64,000 nucleotides of DNA from Magnetovibrio sp. (GTDB lineage Bacteria > Pseudomonadota > Alphaproteobacteria > Rhodospirillales > Magnetovibrionaceae): positions 1 through 64,000 of the forward strand of contig JANQJR010000036.1 in the NCBI GenBank assembly GCA_028281525.1. The letters are read 5' to 3'. The position numbers were made by a program, and so were the translations under genes. The notes under the pieces were generated by a model that saw only the letters and a list, made by a program, of their open reading frames with translations, was not told the DNA's origin and did no database searches. This document shows positions 9,442 to 19,055 of the stretch, piece by piece. How positions within the stretch are numbered: position 1 is the first letter of the stretch; each line of letters begins with the position of its first letter.

Positions 9442-11523
9442 TTATTCGCGCCGATCGTTGATTTGGCGGTTGATGAAACGGTGTATGCGAGTGTCTTCGC
9501 TGATCAGGTGGCGCAGCAACCAGAATTTCAGATAATTGACAAGTTCTTCCAAAGCGCCGTCGGAGTATGCCGTCAGCAGTTCATCGCGGCGTTTGACGAA
9601 ATCCGCAATCAAGGCCTGGTGCTTGTCGCGGTGGGACTGCAGACGGTCATAGTGGATGTTTTCCATCACCCGCTCTTCGTGTTCGAAATGCTTAATGGCT
9701 TCCTCCGCAATCGCGTCGAGGGTCGCTTCCAAATCGACCTCTTGATCCGCGTCTTGCAGCTGCACGGTGAGGTTGTTGAAGATGTCGACCAACACACGGT
9801 GCTCGTCATCGATGGAGGCCACATCGGTGGAAAAGCTGCGTTTCCAAACGATTTGCTTGAGTGCACCGGCATCCACCGGCTTAAAAGGTTCGATCGCCTC
9901 TTCATGATCCCAGCCCGCCAAGTGTTCGCTGTTGCTGAGGTGATCCACGAATTCTGCAAGGGGCATGGGTTTGCCCGTGAGATAACCTTGAAAATACTCG
10001 CACCCCATGCTCTTGAGGATCGACGCCTGTTCCGGCGTTTCCACGCCTTCGGCGATGACCTCCAATCCCAACACGTGTGCCAAGGAGGCAATGGCCGTCG
10101 CGATTAGGCGGTCTTCTTCGCTTTCCGCCAGGTTGACGACGAACGCCCGGTCGATCTTCAAACGATCCAACGGAAAACGACGGATATAGGACAGACTCGA
10201 ATATCCGGTTCCAAAGTCGTCAATGGCGATGCCGAAACCCAGCGCGCGGATGTCGCGCAATGTCTCCAAGGTCGCTTCCGGGTCGTCGGCCAGCAGCCGT
10301 TCGGTGATTTCGATTTCCAAGTGCTCATGGGGGATATCGCGGAACGTCACACTATCGTTCAGAAGCTTGGTGAATTGGGGTGTGAACTGCGGTGCGGCAA
10401 TGTTGAGGCTGAGGCGCAACCAATCCCCGGTTTGCTCTTTCAACTCCAACATCACTTTGGTCGCCTCGATCACCGACCAATTGGCGAACTCTTCGGCAAA
10501 CAGACCTTCTTCCAGATGTTCGATGAATTGTCCCGGTGGGATCAGGCCTTCCTCCGGGTGGTTCCAGCGGATCAGCAATTCACCCCCGATGATGGTTCGC
10601 GTATCCGCACTGATTTGCGGTTGTATATAAAACTCCATCTGTCCGGAGATGAGCGCGGTGCGCAGTTCCAAAAGGAAATCGTGATGGGGCACCGCACCGT
10701 CGTCTAACCCTGTGTGGGTGCGTTCATGCGTCAATTGATCCAGGCGCGCTTGATCCATGACCTGCACGGCGGATGTGGTGTAACTATCCGTCCAGGTGCC
10801 GATGCCGGTTGCGATAAACACCTCCGAATCATCGGCGACGACCTTGTCCAATTGAAGCTGTAACTCTTTCAGATACGTTGGAGCGATAACTTCCACGTGC
10901 GTGGATACGAACATCAGTTCGTTGTCGTAAAGCCGTGCAATGACTGGATCGAACGAGGGCAGGGTTTTATATACCTTGATGATGTCCGCCAGGATGTCTT
11001 CGACCATTACCCGGTCATCGATGTCGCCGGATTTGGATTTGACGGAACTGATGAAGCAAGCACCCTGGGGTTCGCCGGCGGTCAGATTGCGCAGTTCCTG
11101 AATACCGCGCCTGCGGCTGTATAGACCGGTGGAGCTGTCGTGGTCTTCGATGTAGTCCAGCCGGTCGACAATGCGACGCACCGTGGCGGGATCTTGTATG
11201 AGCAGAATGCGGTAGTTGTGTTTGTGCCGGCTTATGGGGATGGTTTTCATCAAGACCCAGGCTTCCGCTCCATCCGGACGGGTCATGCGCACCGGGATGA
11301 AATCCTCTTCCAACGCGGCGTCATCGCCGACAAGCTGCAATTCAGGGAATAAAGTCTGGGCATCGATTTCTCGGGCCGCGTGGTAGGTCACGCCCAGGGT
11401 GTTGAGGAATTGCTCATTGCATGTGCTGATCATCGCTGCGTCATCAATGACTGCAACAGCATCCGCACTCGCAGCCAACAACGCCGGCGCGAACTCCTTA
11501 AGCTGGGCCTCCTTCGGAATCAT
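9442..11523 (-). CDS. PAS / degenerate GGDEF / EAL / bacteriohemerythrin protein
   Basis: A 693-residue signalling protein without membrane helices. Residues about 10-115 look like a PAS domain. Residues 125-270 look like a GGDEF domain that begins normally (DSSTGLYSRRRG) but has YDNELMF where the active site should be, so it is probably inactive as a cyclase. Residues 283-530 are an EAL c-di-GMP phosphodiesterase with key residues in place (GGELLIRW, EIEITE, DDFGTGYSS, LKIDR, AEGVET). Residues 556-690 are a hemerythrin with all seven usual iron ligands: H575, H612, E616, H631, H635, H672 and D677. It would couple oxygen or redox state at a di-iron site to c-di-GMP breakdown; this is inference from domain content. 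Single-gene unit. Confidence 0.9.
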   Translation of the reverse strand: MIPKEAQLKEFAPALLAASADAVAVIDDAAMISTCNEQFLNTLGVTYHAAREIDAQTLFPELQLVGDDAALEEDFIPVRMTRPDGAEAWVLMKTIPISRHKHNYRILLIQDPATVRRIVDRLDYIEDHDSSTGLYSRRRGIQELRNLTAGEPQGACFISSVKSKSGDIDDRVMVEDILADIIKVYKTLPSFDPVIARLYDNELMFVSTHVEVIAPTYLKELQLQLDKVVADDSEVFIATGIGTWTDSYTTSAVQVMDQARLDQLTHERTHTGLDDGAVPHHDFLLELRTALISGQMEFYIQPQISADTRTIIGGELLIRWNHPEEGLIPPGQFIEHLEEGLFAEEFANWSVIEATKVMLELKEQTGDWLRLSLNIAAPQFTPQFTKLLNDSVTFRDIPHEHLEIEITERLLADDPEATLETLRDIRALGFGIAIDDFGTGYSSLSYIRRFPLDRLKIDRAFVVNLAESEEDRLIATAIASLAHVLGLEVIAEGVETPEQASILKSMGCEYFQGYLTGKPMPLAEFVDHLSNSEHLAGWDHEEAIEPFKPVDAGALKQIVWKRSFSTDVASIDDEHRVLVDIFNNLTVQLQDADQEVDLEATLDAIAEEAIKHFEHEERVMENIHYDRLQSHRDKHQALIADFVKRRDELLTAYSDGALEELVNYLKFWLLRHLISEDTRIHRFINRQINDRRE

Positions 11524-11593
11524 ACTTTAATTGTATTCGCTTAGGTACACAGTTGAAAGCTTAACCACTTAAAAATGAGGCTTTTTGGTTGCC

Positions 11594-13090
11594 CTAACCC
11601 GGTGCGTACCGCGCCTTCAAGTGCGACTTAAAATAATCGGCGTTGAGCGACTCGCCGGTGGCGTTCGCGATCAAATCCTGGACGCTGAGTGAACAGCCTT
11701 TGGCGTGCACGTGGGTGCGTAACCAATCCATCAACGGCGCGAAGTCGCCTTTGGCGATGGAGGGAAGAATCCCGGGAACGTCGGCCTTGGCCTTGGCGAA
11801 CAATTGAGCCGCCGTCATCGCACCCAGGGTATAGGTCGGGAAATAGCCCCACGCCCCATCGTACCAATGGATATCCTGCAGGCACCCTTCGCGGTCGGTC
11901 GGCGGGGTGATGCCAAGGATATCCTTGAGCCCATCGTTCCACGCGCCGGGCAAATCGGCCATCTTGAGATCGCCTGCGATGGCGGCGCGTTCCAGGTTGA
12001 AGCGCAAGATCACATGGGCGGGATAGGTGACTTCGTCGGCTTCCACGCGAATAAAGCCTTTTTCAACTTTGGTGTAGAGCCGCGTTAAATTGTCCACGTC
12101 CCAGGCCGATCCAGAGCCGCCGAAGGCTTCGCACATTTTGGGTGCGGCGAATTCCAGGAACTCGCGGGACCGGCAGGCCTGCATTTCGATCAACAGGGAT
12201 TGGCTTTCATGGATGCTCATGCCCCGGTCCGCGCCCACCGGCTGACCGCGCCAGTCCTTGGGCAGGCCCTGGTCGTAAAGCGCGTGTCCGGTTTCGTGCA
12301 GCACCCCCATCAGCGCGGAAGTGAAATCGCTTTCGTCGTAGCGCGTGGTCAGGCGCACATCGTCATAGGTGCCGCCGCAGAACGGGTGGTGGCTTTCGTC
12401 CAACCGTCCATGGTCGAAGTCGAAACCCAGAGCGGTCATGAAAGCCTGTCCCACCGTTTTTTGTGCGGACGCCGGGAAAGGGCCATCCAGAGGCATCATC
12501 TCCGGCCCGGCGGCCTGCTTGGCCAGAACGTCGTCGAGAAAATCCGGCAGGAATCCACTTAAATCCGTGAACACAGTGTCGATTTCATCCGCCCGTCCGC
12601 CCGGCTCGTACTGATCCAAAAGAGCGTCGTAGGCGCTCACCCCCAGTTTGTCGGCTTTGGCGGCGGCCTCCTGGCGCACAAGGTTGAGGACTTCTTCCAG
12701 GCTCGGCAACACAGCCTTGAAATCCGCGTTTTCGCGGGCGCTGCGCCAGATGGTTTCGCACTTGGCACAGGCGCGGCTCAACGCCTCCACAAGATCCGCA
12801 TCCACGGCGCAGGCATGCACCCAGGCGCGGCGCATCTCATGCACATTGGCTTGCTGCCACGCATTCAGGTGCTGATCCGCTTCCGCCGCATCCAACAAAT
12901 CCGCCAACGCCGGATCGGTGATCATCTCGTGGCCCAAGATCTTGAGCACGGCGAGCTGTTCGGTGCGGCTCTCCACACCGCCCGGCGGCATCATCGCCGA
13001 CATGTCCCAATGGAGCATCGACAATGCGCCGCCCAGAGCATCCATGCGGCGAAACCGGTCTTCCAAATCCTGATATGGGGTTTTCAGCAT
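11594..13090 (-). CDS. M32 family carboxypeptidase (Taq/thermostable carboxypeptidase 1)
   Basis: Zinc metallocarboxypeptidase of 498 aa that removes C-terminal residues from peptides in the cytoplasm. The HExxH zinc site is seen as HETGH, preceded by DVRLTTRYDESDF and followed by GMSIHESQSLLIE and HVILRFNLERAA, which are family-specific blocks; the length is normal. It is followed across 70 bases by the EAL-hemerythrin gene and starts 16 bases from the end of the YqgE gene, so all three may be co-transcribed, although no functional link is known. Confidence 0.93.
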   Translation of the reverse strand: MLKTPYQDLEDRFRRMDALGGALSMLHWDMSAMMPPGGVESRTEQLAVLKILGHEMITDPALADLLDAAEADQHLNAWQQANVHEMRRAWVHACAVDADLVEALSRACAKCETIWRSARENADFKAVLPSLEEVLNLVRQEAAAKADKLGVSAYDALLDQYEPGGRADEIDTVFTDLSGFLPDFLDDVLAKQAAGPEMMPLDGPFPASAQKTVGQAFMTALGFDFDHGRLDESHHPFCGGTYDDVRLTTRYDESDFTSALMGVLHETGHALYDQGLPKDWRGQPVGADRGMSIHESQSLLIEMQACRSREFLEFAAPKMCEAFGGSGSAWDVDNLTRLYTKVEKGFIRVEADEVTYPAHVILRFNLERAAIAGDLKMADLPGAWNDGLKDILGITPPTDREGCLQDIHWYDGAWGYFPTYTLGAMTAAQLFAKAKADVPGILPSIAKGDFAPLMDWLRTHVHAKGCSLSVQDLIANATGESLNADYFKSHLKARYAPG

Positions 13091-13106
13091 GTTTAGGGGC
13101 GGGATC

Positions 13107-13682
13107 CTAAGCGTGGCCGGCTTCTTCGGACAGCAGGCTCAAATCGATGCCGAGTTTGGTAAGCGCACCCTCCCACTTTTGCTCCAAACCGGTTTCAAAC
13201 ACAAGACCGGGATCGGCTTCCACCGTCAGCCATCCGTTTTCCAGGATCTCATGATCCAACTGGCCCGGTCCCCATCCGGCGTAACCCAAGGCGAGAATGC
13301 GCGCTCTAGGCCCGCTGCCGTCGGCGATGGCCTGAAGAATGTCCACGGTGCCGGTCAACGCCACCTCGCCGTCCACCACCAGCGTGCTTTCATGCAGATA
13401 GTCCGGGCTGTGCAAAACAAAGCCACGCCCCTGTTCCACGGGCCCGCCGAATTGGATGGAGATTTGCGCACCCGGATCCGTCTGCTTCAAATTGAGCTGG
13501 TCGAGCAGATCGGGAAAGGTGAGATCGATTAGAGGCTGGTTGATCACCAAGCCCATGGCCCCGTCGTCATTATGTGCACAGATGTAAATCACGCTTTTGG
13601 CAAAACGGGGGTCCGGCATACCCGGCATCGCCACCAGAAGTTGGCCGACAAGGTAGGGACTATCGGAGGTTTGAATGGTCAT
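13107..13682 (-). CDS. YqgE/AlgH family protein (UPF0301)
   Basis: Protein of 191 aa in the UPF0301 (AlgH/YqgE) family, whose molecular function is unknown. Family blocks seen are LVAMPGMPDPRFAKSVIYICAH, GAMGLVINQPL, GGPVEQGRGFVLHS, and the C-terminal LGYAGWGPGQLDHEI. I chose ATG at 13682, which starts shortly before the conserved region and gives the family length; an upstream in-frame start at 13751 adds a basic tail absent from relatives. It lies just upstream of the M32 carboxypeptidase on the same strand and is divergent from the ScsB-like gene. Confidence 0.92.
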   Translation of the reverse strand: MTIQTSDSPYLVGQLLVAMPGMPDPRFAKSVIYICAHNDDGAMGLVINQPLIDLTFPDLLDQLNLKQTDPGAQISIQFGGPVEQGRGFVLHSPDYLHESTLVVDGEVALTGTVDILQAIADGSGPRARILALGYAGWGPGQLDHEILENGWLTVEADPGLVFETGLEQKWEGALTKLGIDLSLLSEEAGHA

Positions 13683-13860
13683 CGGATATGCCACGTTTTT
13701 GGTCTGGTTTTTGTCCTTCTCAGTATGACATAGGTTTCCACTTCCCGCCAAACCAGGGGCGAAACGAAATTTCTCAGCATTTTCAATAAATTGTGATTTG
13801 CCTCAAACCAGCCACGATCTCCCCTTACAGTTTACGGAAATAACGATAAACTCCGGTTCC

Positions 13861-16035
13861 ATGAGAAAACTGCTCCGTACGCTCAACTTTGTCGCCATCC
13901 TGACCGTAGGCTCCGCGCTGCTTGCGCCCTTCGCGCACGCTGCATCCAGCTCCTGGGACGAAACCGATCACACGGCGCTTCGCATCATCAGCCAGACCGA
14001 CGCCACCGGCGACGGCGAAACGGTGACGCTGGGCTTGCACTTCAGGCTTGCGGACCACTGGAAAATCTACTGGCGCAGCCCTGGCGATGCGGGCTATCCG
14101 CCATCGGTCGAATGGGACGGGTCTTACAACGTCAAAGACACGAGCATCGACTGGCCCCTACCGGAGCGTTTTTCAATCCTGGGTCTGGAAACCTTGGGCT
14201 ACACAAACGAGGTCGTGTTGCCGCTCACTGTGCGGCTGGGAAATCCCGGCGACAGTTTGGCGTTGAAGGCGCAAGTCAGTTATCTGGCGTGCGCGGAAAT
14301 CTGCATTCCTTATGACAGCGAATTGGTCTTTTCCCTGCCCGCCGGACCGGGTACGCCTTCGCCAGAAGCACACCTGATCAACCGCTTCCAATCTCTGGTT
14401 CCCGGCCAGGGTTCCGGCCTGGGCGCAAGCATGGGACTTTCGCTGAACGGCGCGGAGTTCGCCGTCGACCCCGCCAGCGATGGGGACGGCGGCACCCTCT
14501 ACGTCATGGCTTCGTCGAATGCACCGTTCACGGCCCCGGATGTGTTTGTCGAAGGCCCGCCGGAGATCGCCTTCGCCAAGCCGAAGGTGTCCGTCGCATC
14601 CGACGGTGCGTCGGCGTTGATGGAGATCGGGTTTCAAGGTCTGAAAGCCGCCAAGAGCGCGCCGGAGCAACTGAACCTGACCATCACACTTGCCGATCAC
14701 CCGCGCGGCGCGGAGTTTCGCGCGCAACCCACCCCGGCCACGGCCGACACCCTGGCCTTAACCAACAACCTGCCCCAAGCCATGGCGGCGGGCCCTTCCA
14801 TGTTGGTGATGCTGTCGCTGGCGGTGTTGGGTGGGTTGATTTTGAACCTCATGCCCTGCGTTCTGCCGGTGCTGTCGATCAAATTGCTGGGTGTGGTCGG
14901 GCATGGCGGCGGTGAGGTGCGCACCGTGCGCCTTAGCTTTCTCGCCAGTGCGGCCGGGATCGTCAGCTCTTTCCTGGTGCTCGCCGCGGCATTGATCGCG
15001 CTCAAAAGCGCGGGCCTCGCCATCGGTTGGGGCATCCAGTTCCAACACCCTTGGTTCCTCGTCGCCATGGCCCTGATTGTGACGCTGTTCGCCTGCAATC
15101 TGTGGGGCTTTTTCGAGGTGCGCCTGCCCGAAAGCGTCAATGAGATCGGCGAGCCCGCAACGCACGTGCACGGCCTCGGCGGACACTTCATGACCGGCGC
15201 GTTCGCGACGCTTCTGGCGACGCCGTGCTCCGCCCCGTTTCTCGGCACCGCCGTGGGGTTCGCGCTGGCGCGCGGCGCATTTGAGATTCTCGCCATTTTC
15301 ACCGCGCTTGGCATTGGCCTGGCTCTGCCCTACCTGTTGGTCGCGGCGCGGCCGAAATTCGCCACCATGATGCCCAAGCCCGGGCGCTGGATGGTGATCC
15401 TGCGCCGCGTCCTCGGCTTTGCGTTGGCCGGTACCGGCGTTTGGCTTGTCAGCATCCTGGCGTTTCAGGTGAGCGATCTGGCCGCCGCCTTGATCGGCGC
15501 GGCGATGGTGGCGATTGCGGCGACGCTTTATGCGCACAAGCGTCTGGGCCACAAGTACGGGCGTTTGGATTGGGCCGCCGTCTCCGTGTTGGCGGTTCTG
15601 GCGTTCGCCGTGCCCGCAACCATCGCCGACACCACCGCCAACCAGAACCAAACGGCAAACCTGGACGACTTGTGGCAGCCCTTCGACACCGCGCAAATCC
15701 AGACCCTGGTCGAACAGGGCAACGTGGTGTTCGTCGACGTCACCGCCGAATGGTGCATCACCTGTCAGGTCAACAAGGTCGTGGTCATCGGAGAAGGTGA
15801 AGTCTACGCCCGTCTGGGCAGTTCCGGCACGGTGGCGATGCAGGCGGACTGGACCAAACCCGACCCGGCGATCGCCGCCTATTTGGCGTCGTTCGGGCGC
15901 TACGGCATCCCTTTCAATGCGGTCTACGGCCCCGGCGCACCGAACGGCATCGCGTTGCCCGAACTGCTTAGCCAGTCGGTGGTGGTCGAAGCCTTGGACA
16001 AGGCCGGCGCCGGCGCCATGGCGATGACCCGCTAG
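13861..16035 (+). CDS. ScsB/DsbD-like thiol:disulfide reductant transporter
   Basis: Protein of 724 aa in three parts. An N-terminal signal peptide (cleavage after AHA near residue 29) leads into a periplasmic domain with a CxxxC (CAEIC). A central DsbD transmembrane domain follows, with cysteines in LMPCVLP and ATPCSAPF, the pair that relays electrons across the membrane. The C-terminal thioredoxin-like domain has the redox motif WCITC. It should carry reducing power from cytoplasmic thioredoxin to the periplasm. Length and the N-terminal domain favour ScsB over E. coli DsbD. ATG at 13861 starts the signal peptide. A peroxiredoxin gene follows, which could be one user of the redox flow, but that enzyme has no signal peptide. 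Confidence 0.9.
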   Translation: MRKLLRTLNFVAILTVGSALLAPFAHAASSSWDETDHTALRIISQTDATGDGETVTLGLHFRLADHWKIYWRSPGDAGYPPSVEWDGSYNVKDTSIDWPLPERFSILGLETLGYTNEVVLPLTVRLGNPGDSLALKAQVSYLACAEICIPYDSELVFSLPAGPGTPSPEAHLINRFQSLVPGQGSGLGASMGLSLNGAEFAVDPASDGDGGTLYVMASSNAPFTAPDVFVEGPPEIAFAKPKVSVASDGASALMEIGFQGLKAAKSAPEQLNLTITLADHPRGAEFRAQPTPATADTLALTNNLPQAMAAGPSMLVMLSLAVLGGLILNLMPCVLPVLSIKLLGVVGHGGGEVRTVRLSFLASAAGIVSSFLVLAAALIALKSAGLAIGWGIQFQHPWFLVAMALIVTLFACNLWGFFEVRLPESVNEIGEPATHVHGLGGHFMTGAFATLLATPCSAPFLGTAVGFALARGAFEILAIFTALGIGLALPYLLVAARPKFATMMPKPGRWMVILRRVLGFALAGTGVWLVSILAFQVSDLAAALIGAAMVAIAATLYAHKRLGHKYGRLDWAAVSVLAVLAFAVPATIADTTANQNQTANLDDLWQPFDTAQIQTLVEQGNVVFVDVTAEWCITCQVNKVVVIGEGEVYARLGSSGTVAMQADWTKPDPAIAAYLASFGRYGIPFNAVYGPGAPNGIALPELLSQSVVVEALDKAGAGAMAMTR

Positions 16036-16160
16036 CAAGCACTTGGGGCGGGACTTAAGGCTCAGGGCCCATCGTTATATTGTGTTGCAATCCCCCGCTC
16101 CATTCCCAACTTTAAGAAGCAATCTATTGGTTGAATTCTTAAAAAATTGGGAGAGCGAAA

Positions 16161-16643
16161 ATGAGCATCCAACCTGGCGATCAAATCCCCGCCGCAACCC
16201 TTTTCGAGATGACCGACGACGGCCCACAGGGCATCGATACCGGTGAGCTGTTCGGCGGCAAAACCGTGGTGATGTTCGGCATCCCCGGTGCGTTCACGCC
16301 AACCTGCTCCGCCCAGCATCTGCCGGGTTTCGTCGGCTTGGCCGATCAATTCGCGGATAAAGGCGTCGATGAAGTCATGTGCTTTGCCGTCAACGACCCG
16401 TTCGTCATGGCCGCCTGGGCCAAAGACGTTGGTGTGAATGGCAAGGTGCGCATGGTTTCCGACGGCAATGGTGAATTGACCACCAAGATGGGCTTGGAAT
16501 TCGATGTCAGCGCCGCCGGGCTCGGCACCCGTTCCGACCGTTTCGCCATGGTAGTTGAGAACGGCACGGTCAAATCCATCGACGTGGAGCCGCCGGGAGA
16601 ATTTGAAATCTCCAGCGCCGAAGCGCAGCTTTCCAAGCTTTGA
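16161..16643 (+). CDS. Peroxiredoxin, Prx5-like
   Basis: Thiol peroxidase of 160 aa that reduces hydrogen peroxide and alkyl hydroperoxides. The active-site block GIPGAFTPTCS places the peroxidatic cysteine at about C49, and RSDRFAMVVENG matches the C-terminal part of the Prx5/AHP1 group. No N-terminal export signal, so cytoplasmic. A GGGAG ribosome site precedes the ATG, and a strong terminator lies about 30 bases after the stop codon. It may be transcribed alone or with the ScsB-like gene 125 bases upstream. Confidence 0.94.
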   Translation: MSIQPGDQIPAATLFEMTDDGPQGIDTGELFGGKTVVMFGIPGAFTPTCSAQHLPGFVGLADQFADKGVDEVMCFAVNDPFVMAAWAKDVGVNGKVRMVSDGNGELTTKMGLEFDVSAAGLGTRSDRFAMVVENGTVKSIDVEPPGEFEISSAEAQLSKL

Positions 16644-16674
16644 GCCCGAATTTAGGCTGAATGCCTTCCCACCG

Positions 16675-16703
16675 AAACGGGCCCCGACGGGGCCCGTTTT
16701 TTT
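16675..16703 (+). terminator. Rho-independent terminator after the peroxiredoxin gene
   Basis: A GC-rich inverted repeat (AAACGGGCCCC, short loop, GGGGCCCGTTT) followed by a run of seven T residues. It lies about 32 bases after the stop codon. Confidence 0.9.
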
Positions 16704-16797
16704 GTGCGCCTGTGCGGATTATCACAGAGAAAAGGCCTGGATTCTTATATGACGTAAAGCTAATATTTGAACAACAATAACTAGCAAGGGTCCTCCG

Positions 16798-17256
16798 ATG
16801 AAAACTCTCCTCGCCACCATTGGCGCCGTGTGTGTTTTGATCACGACACCGTCCAACGCCCAAATGACGGACATATACGGCTCAACTGTTCCGGAAATGC
16901 ATGAGCTCCGCCCCTGTGAACGCGACATCTTGCGCGCGCAATGGGAATTCGCCGATACCGAAGCCACGCGTAATATGCTCCGGGTCAATATCGCCGAACG
17001 CATCCGCAAACAAAAATTGCTCAACGCCGAACTGGGTCAGGGCTACCGTAACCTGCTCACCGCCGAGGAACAAAAAGACGTTCGTAACCGCCTCGACACA
17101 GCCGAAACGGACGCGGATAAAAACACCATTATTGCCGAAGCGCAGAAATTGGCTCAGAGCAAACTGTATTTCCGCGACACCAGCGCCTACAGCCTGACCA
17201 CACCACCAGAAGTCGCCACCAAAGGCACGAAGCCGAAATACGCGCCGATGCAATAA
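16798..17256 (+). CDS. Small secreted protein, unknown function
   Basis: Protein of 152 aa with a clear signal peptide (MKTLLATIGAVCVLITTPSNA, cleavage predicted after the final alanine), hence periplasmic or secreted. The mature part is charged and mostly helical in composition, with one conserved-looking cysteine (RPCERD) and a proline/lysine-rich tail. AAGGGTCC precedes the start codon. It is isolated between the peroxiredoxin terminator and the convergent rnhA. I do not recognise a domain and assign no function. Confidence 0.75.
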   Translation: MKTLLATIGAVCVLITTPSNAQMTDIYGSTVPEMHELRPCERDILRAQWEFADTEATRNMLRVNIAERIRKQKLLNAELGQGYRNLLTAEEQKDVRNRLDTAETDADKNTIIAEAQKLAQSKLYFRDTSAYSLTTPPEVATKGTKPKYAPMQ

Positions 17257-17310
17257 CCAACGGCATTCTGTGTGGTTGGAAACGGGTCCCTACGCAGGGC
17301 CGTTTTTTGC

Positions 17311-17772
17311 TCACATTTCGTAAGCGTCCTTGTATTGCTTGATGGCCAGGCGCGCCATTTCGTCGCAACGCTCATTTTCCGGATGCCCGGAATGGCCCTT
17401 GATCCAATGCCACCCGACATCGTGGCTGGCGAGCGCTTCATCCAGGCGCATCCACAAATCCTGGTTTTTGACCGGCTTCTTGGCGGATGTTTTCCAGCCG
17501 TTTTTCTTCCAGCCGTGAATCCATTTGGTGATGCCATCTTTCACGTAGGTGCTGTCGGTGTGGATGCGCACCTTGCCTACCCCGCGCTTGAGCTTCTCCA
17601 GCCCGACGATGGCGGCCATCAGTTCCATGCGGTTGTTGGTGGTCTCGGACTCAAAGCCGGAAAATTCCTTTTCCACGCCCTTCCAGCGCAGGATGGTTCC
17701 CCAACCGCCGGGCCCGGGGTTGCCGCTGCACGCGCCGTCGGTATAAATGTCGACAATGTCTTCGCTGCTCAT
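17311..17772 (-). CDS. rnhA: Ribonuclease HI
   Basis: Endonuclease that cuts the RNA strand of RNA-DNA hybrids. The catalytic carboxylates are in the expected order: [15 protein letters not shown] (first Asp), NNRMELMA (Glu), [10 protein letters not shown] (second Asp) and RCDEMARLA near the C-terminus (third Asp). Length 153 aa matches E. coli RnhA. It starts 6 bases after the stop codon of thrB on the same strand; this thrB-rnhA pairing is frequent in Rhodospirillales. Confidence 0.97.
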   Translation of the reverse strand: MSSEDIVDIYTDGACSGNPGPGGWGTILRWKGVEKEFSGFESETTNNRMELMAAIVGLEKLKRGVGKVRIHTDSTYVKDGITKWIHGWKKNGWKTSAKKPVKNQDLWMRLDEALASHDVGWHWIKGHSGHPENERCDEMARLAIKQYKDAYEM

Positions 17773-17778
17773 AGCGTG

Positions 17779-18741
17779 TTAGTCCAGTCCGTAAGCGCCA
17801 GGGCCGGTGACGGCCTGGTGAAAGCGCAGTTTCTTTAAGTATTCCAACGGGTCCTTAGGCGTTACCAAAGCGCCTTCGGGGGTGTTAAGCCAATCATACA
17901 AGCGCGTCAGCAAAAAACGCATGGCTGCGCCGCGCGCCAACAGGGGCAGGGCCTCCATCTCTTCTTTGGAAAAATCACGGACCTTGCGGTACGCGGCCAG
18001 AAGTTTGCGCGCCTTGGTCGCGTTGAAGTCGCCATGACGCTCAAAACACCAGGCATTCAGACAGATTGCCACGTCATAGGCAAAGAGGTCGTTGCAAGCG
18101 AAATAGAAATCGATCAGACCGCTTAAATGTTCGCCCCGGAAAAACACATTGTCGGGAAACAAATCGGCGTGGATCACGCCGCAGGGCAAATCCGTGGGCC
18201 AACCCTGTTCCAGCGCGTCGAGTTCTTGGGTCAGGGCGTCGGTGATGCCCGCCTGTACCTCTTCCCCACGCCCTTCGCAAGCATCCAGGAGCGGACGCCA
18301 CCCCCGGACGCTCAAGGCGTTGGGGCGAGTGAGCTTAAAATCGGCCCCGGCCAGATGCATCTTCGCCATGGCGCGGCCCAATTCGGCGCAATGGTGATTG
18401 TCGATTCGCTTCGGCCACATGCCGTTCAGAAAGGTCATAATCGCGGCGGGCCGCCCGCTGAGACTGCGCAGCACGTCACCGTCATTTGCGCGCACCGGTA
18501 CCGGGCACGGCACGCCGTGCTGGGACAAATGCTCGGTGAGCCCTAAAAAAAACGGCAGATCATCCGGATCAACGCGCTTTTCGTAGAGGGTCAAAATGAA
18601 AGACGCCTGATCGGTCACCAACAAGAAATTCGAATTTTCAACGCCTTCGGCGATGCCTTTACAGGAAAGCGCTTCGCCGATGTCATATGCCGCGACGAAG
18701 GCCGTCAAATCGTCGTCGGAAATTTCCGTATACACCGCCAT
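17779..18741 (-). CDS. thrB: Homoserine kinase (APH-fold ThrB)
   Basis: Phosphorylates homoserine to O-phosphohomoserine, the substrate of threonine synthase (thrC, 6.5-7.9 kb). It belongs to the aminoglycoside phosphotransferase-like group, not to the GHMP kinases. Typical blocks are [19 protein letters not shown] near the N-terminus, the catalytic loop [14 protein letters not shown] and the metal-binding [10 protein letters not shown]. Length 320 aa is normal. First gene of thrB-rnhA. Confidence 0.95.
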   Translation of the reverse strand: MAVYTEISDDDLTAFVAAYDIGEALSCKGIAEGVENSNFLLVTDQASFILTLYEKRVDPDDLPFFLGLTEHLSQHGVPCPVPVRANDGDVLRSLSGRPAAIMTFLNGMWPKRIDNHHCAELGRAMAKMHLAGADFKLTRPNALSVRGWRPLLDACEGRGEEVQAGITDALTQELDALEQGWPTDLPCGVIHADLFPDNVFFRGEHLSGLIDFYFACNDLFAYDVAICLNAWCFERHGDFNATKARKLLAAYRKVRDFSKEEMEALPLLARGAAMRFLLTRLYDWLNTPEGALVTPKDPLEYLKKLRFHQAVTGPGAYGLD

Positions 18742-19055
18742 AGGGTCCAGACCCGTTATCCTATTTCATTTGGTTTGCGAAAAACGTTGCCTGGACCGGA
18801 CGTTTTTGCACCCGGACTTCGCTACCAAGGCCTTGTAATGAATAGCATTACGGCGACCTTGCCGCCTAGTCCAGACGAAAAATCGCCGCCGCCAAACGCA
18901 CCGCCGCAACGAATTCGGGCCCTTGGCACTTCAATCCTTTATCAATTCACGCTAAAACGCCGCGCACCTTACTTATCGATTTGTCTGATGGATTGGTGAC
19001 CAGCCCCGGGCCATGAGATAATATGGCACCGAGGCTCCAAACATAAGGACTGAAA
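18742..19055. other. 314-base intergenic region between divergent thrB and a secreted-protein gene
   Basis: No convincing gene. A 53-codon ATG frame (18838-18999) has no ribosome site or recognisable product. An AT-rich hairpin (8-base arms AAAAACGT/ACGTTTTT) spans 18780-18807 and could be a weak bidirectional terminator or attenuator. A promoter candidate for the downstream gene is listed separately at 18993-19022. Confidence 0.5.
18993..19022 (+). promoter_or_regulatory. Candidate sigma-70 promoter
   Basis: TTGGTG and GATAAT are separated by 18 bases and lie 34 bases before the ATG at 19056; AAGGACT serves as the ribosome site. Confidence 0.45.

Noticed and set aside
14758-16038. Long antisense open frame (426 codons) opposite the ScsB-like gene
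   Set aside because: It mirrors the codon pattern of the real gene on the other strand, is rich in His/Arg/Gln with no domain, and has no ribosome site.
18838-18999. 53-codon open frame in the thrB upstream region
   Set aside because: No ribosome site, proline-rich low-complexity start and no recognisable product.
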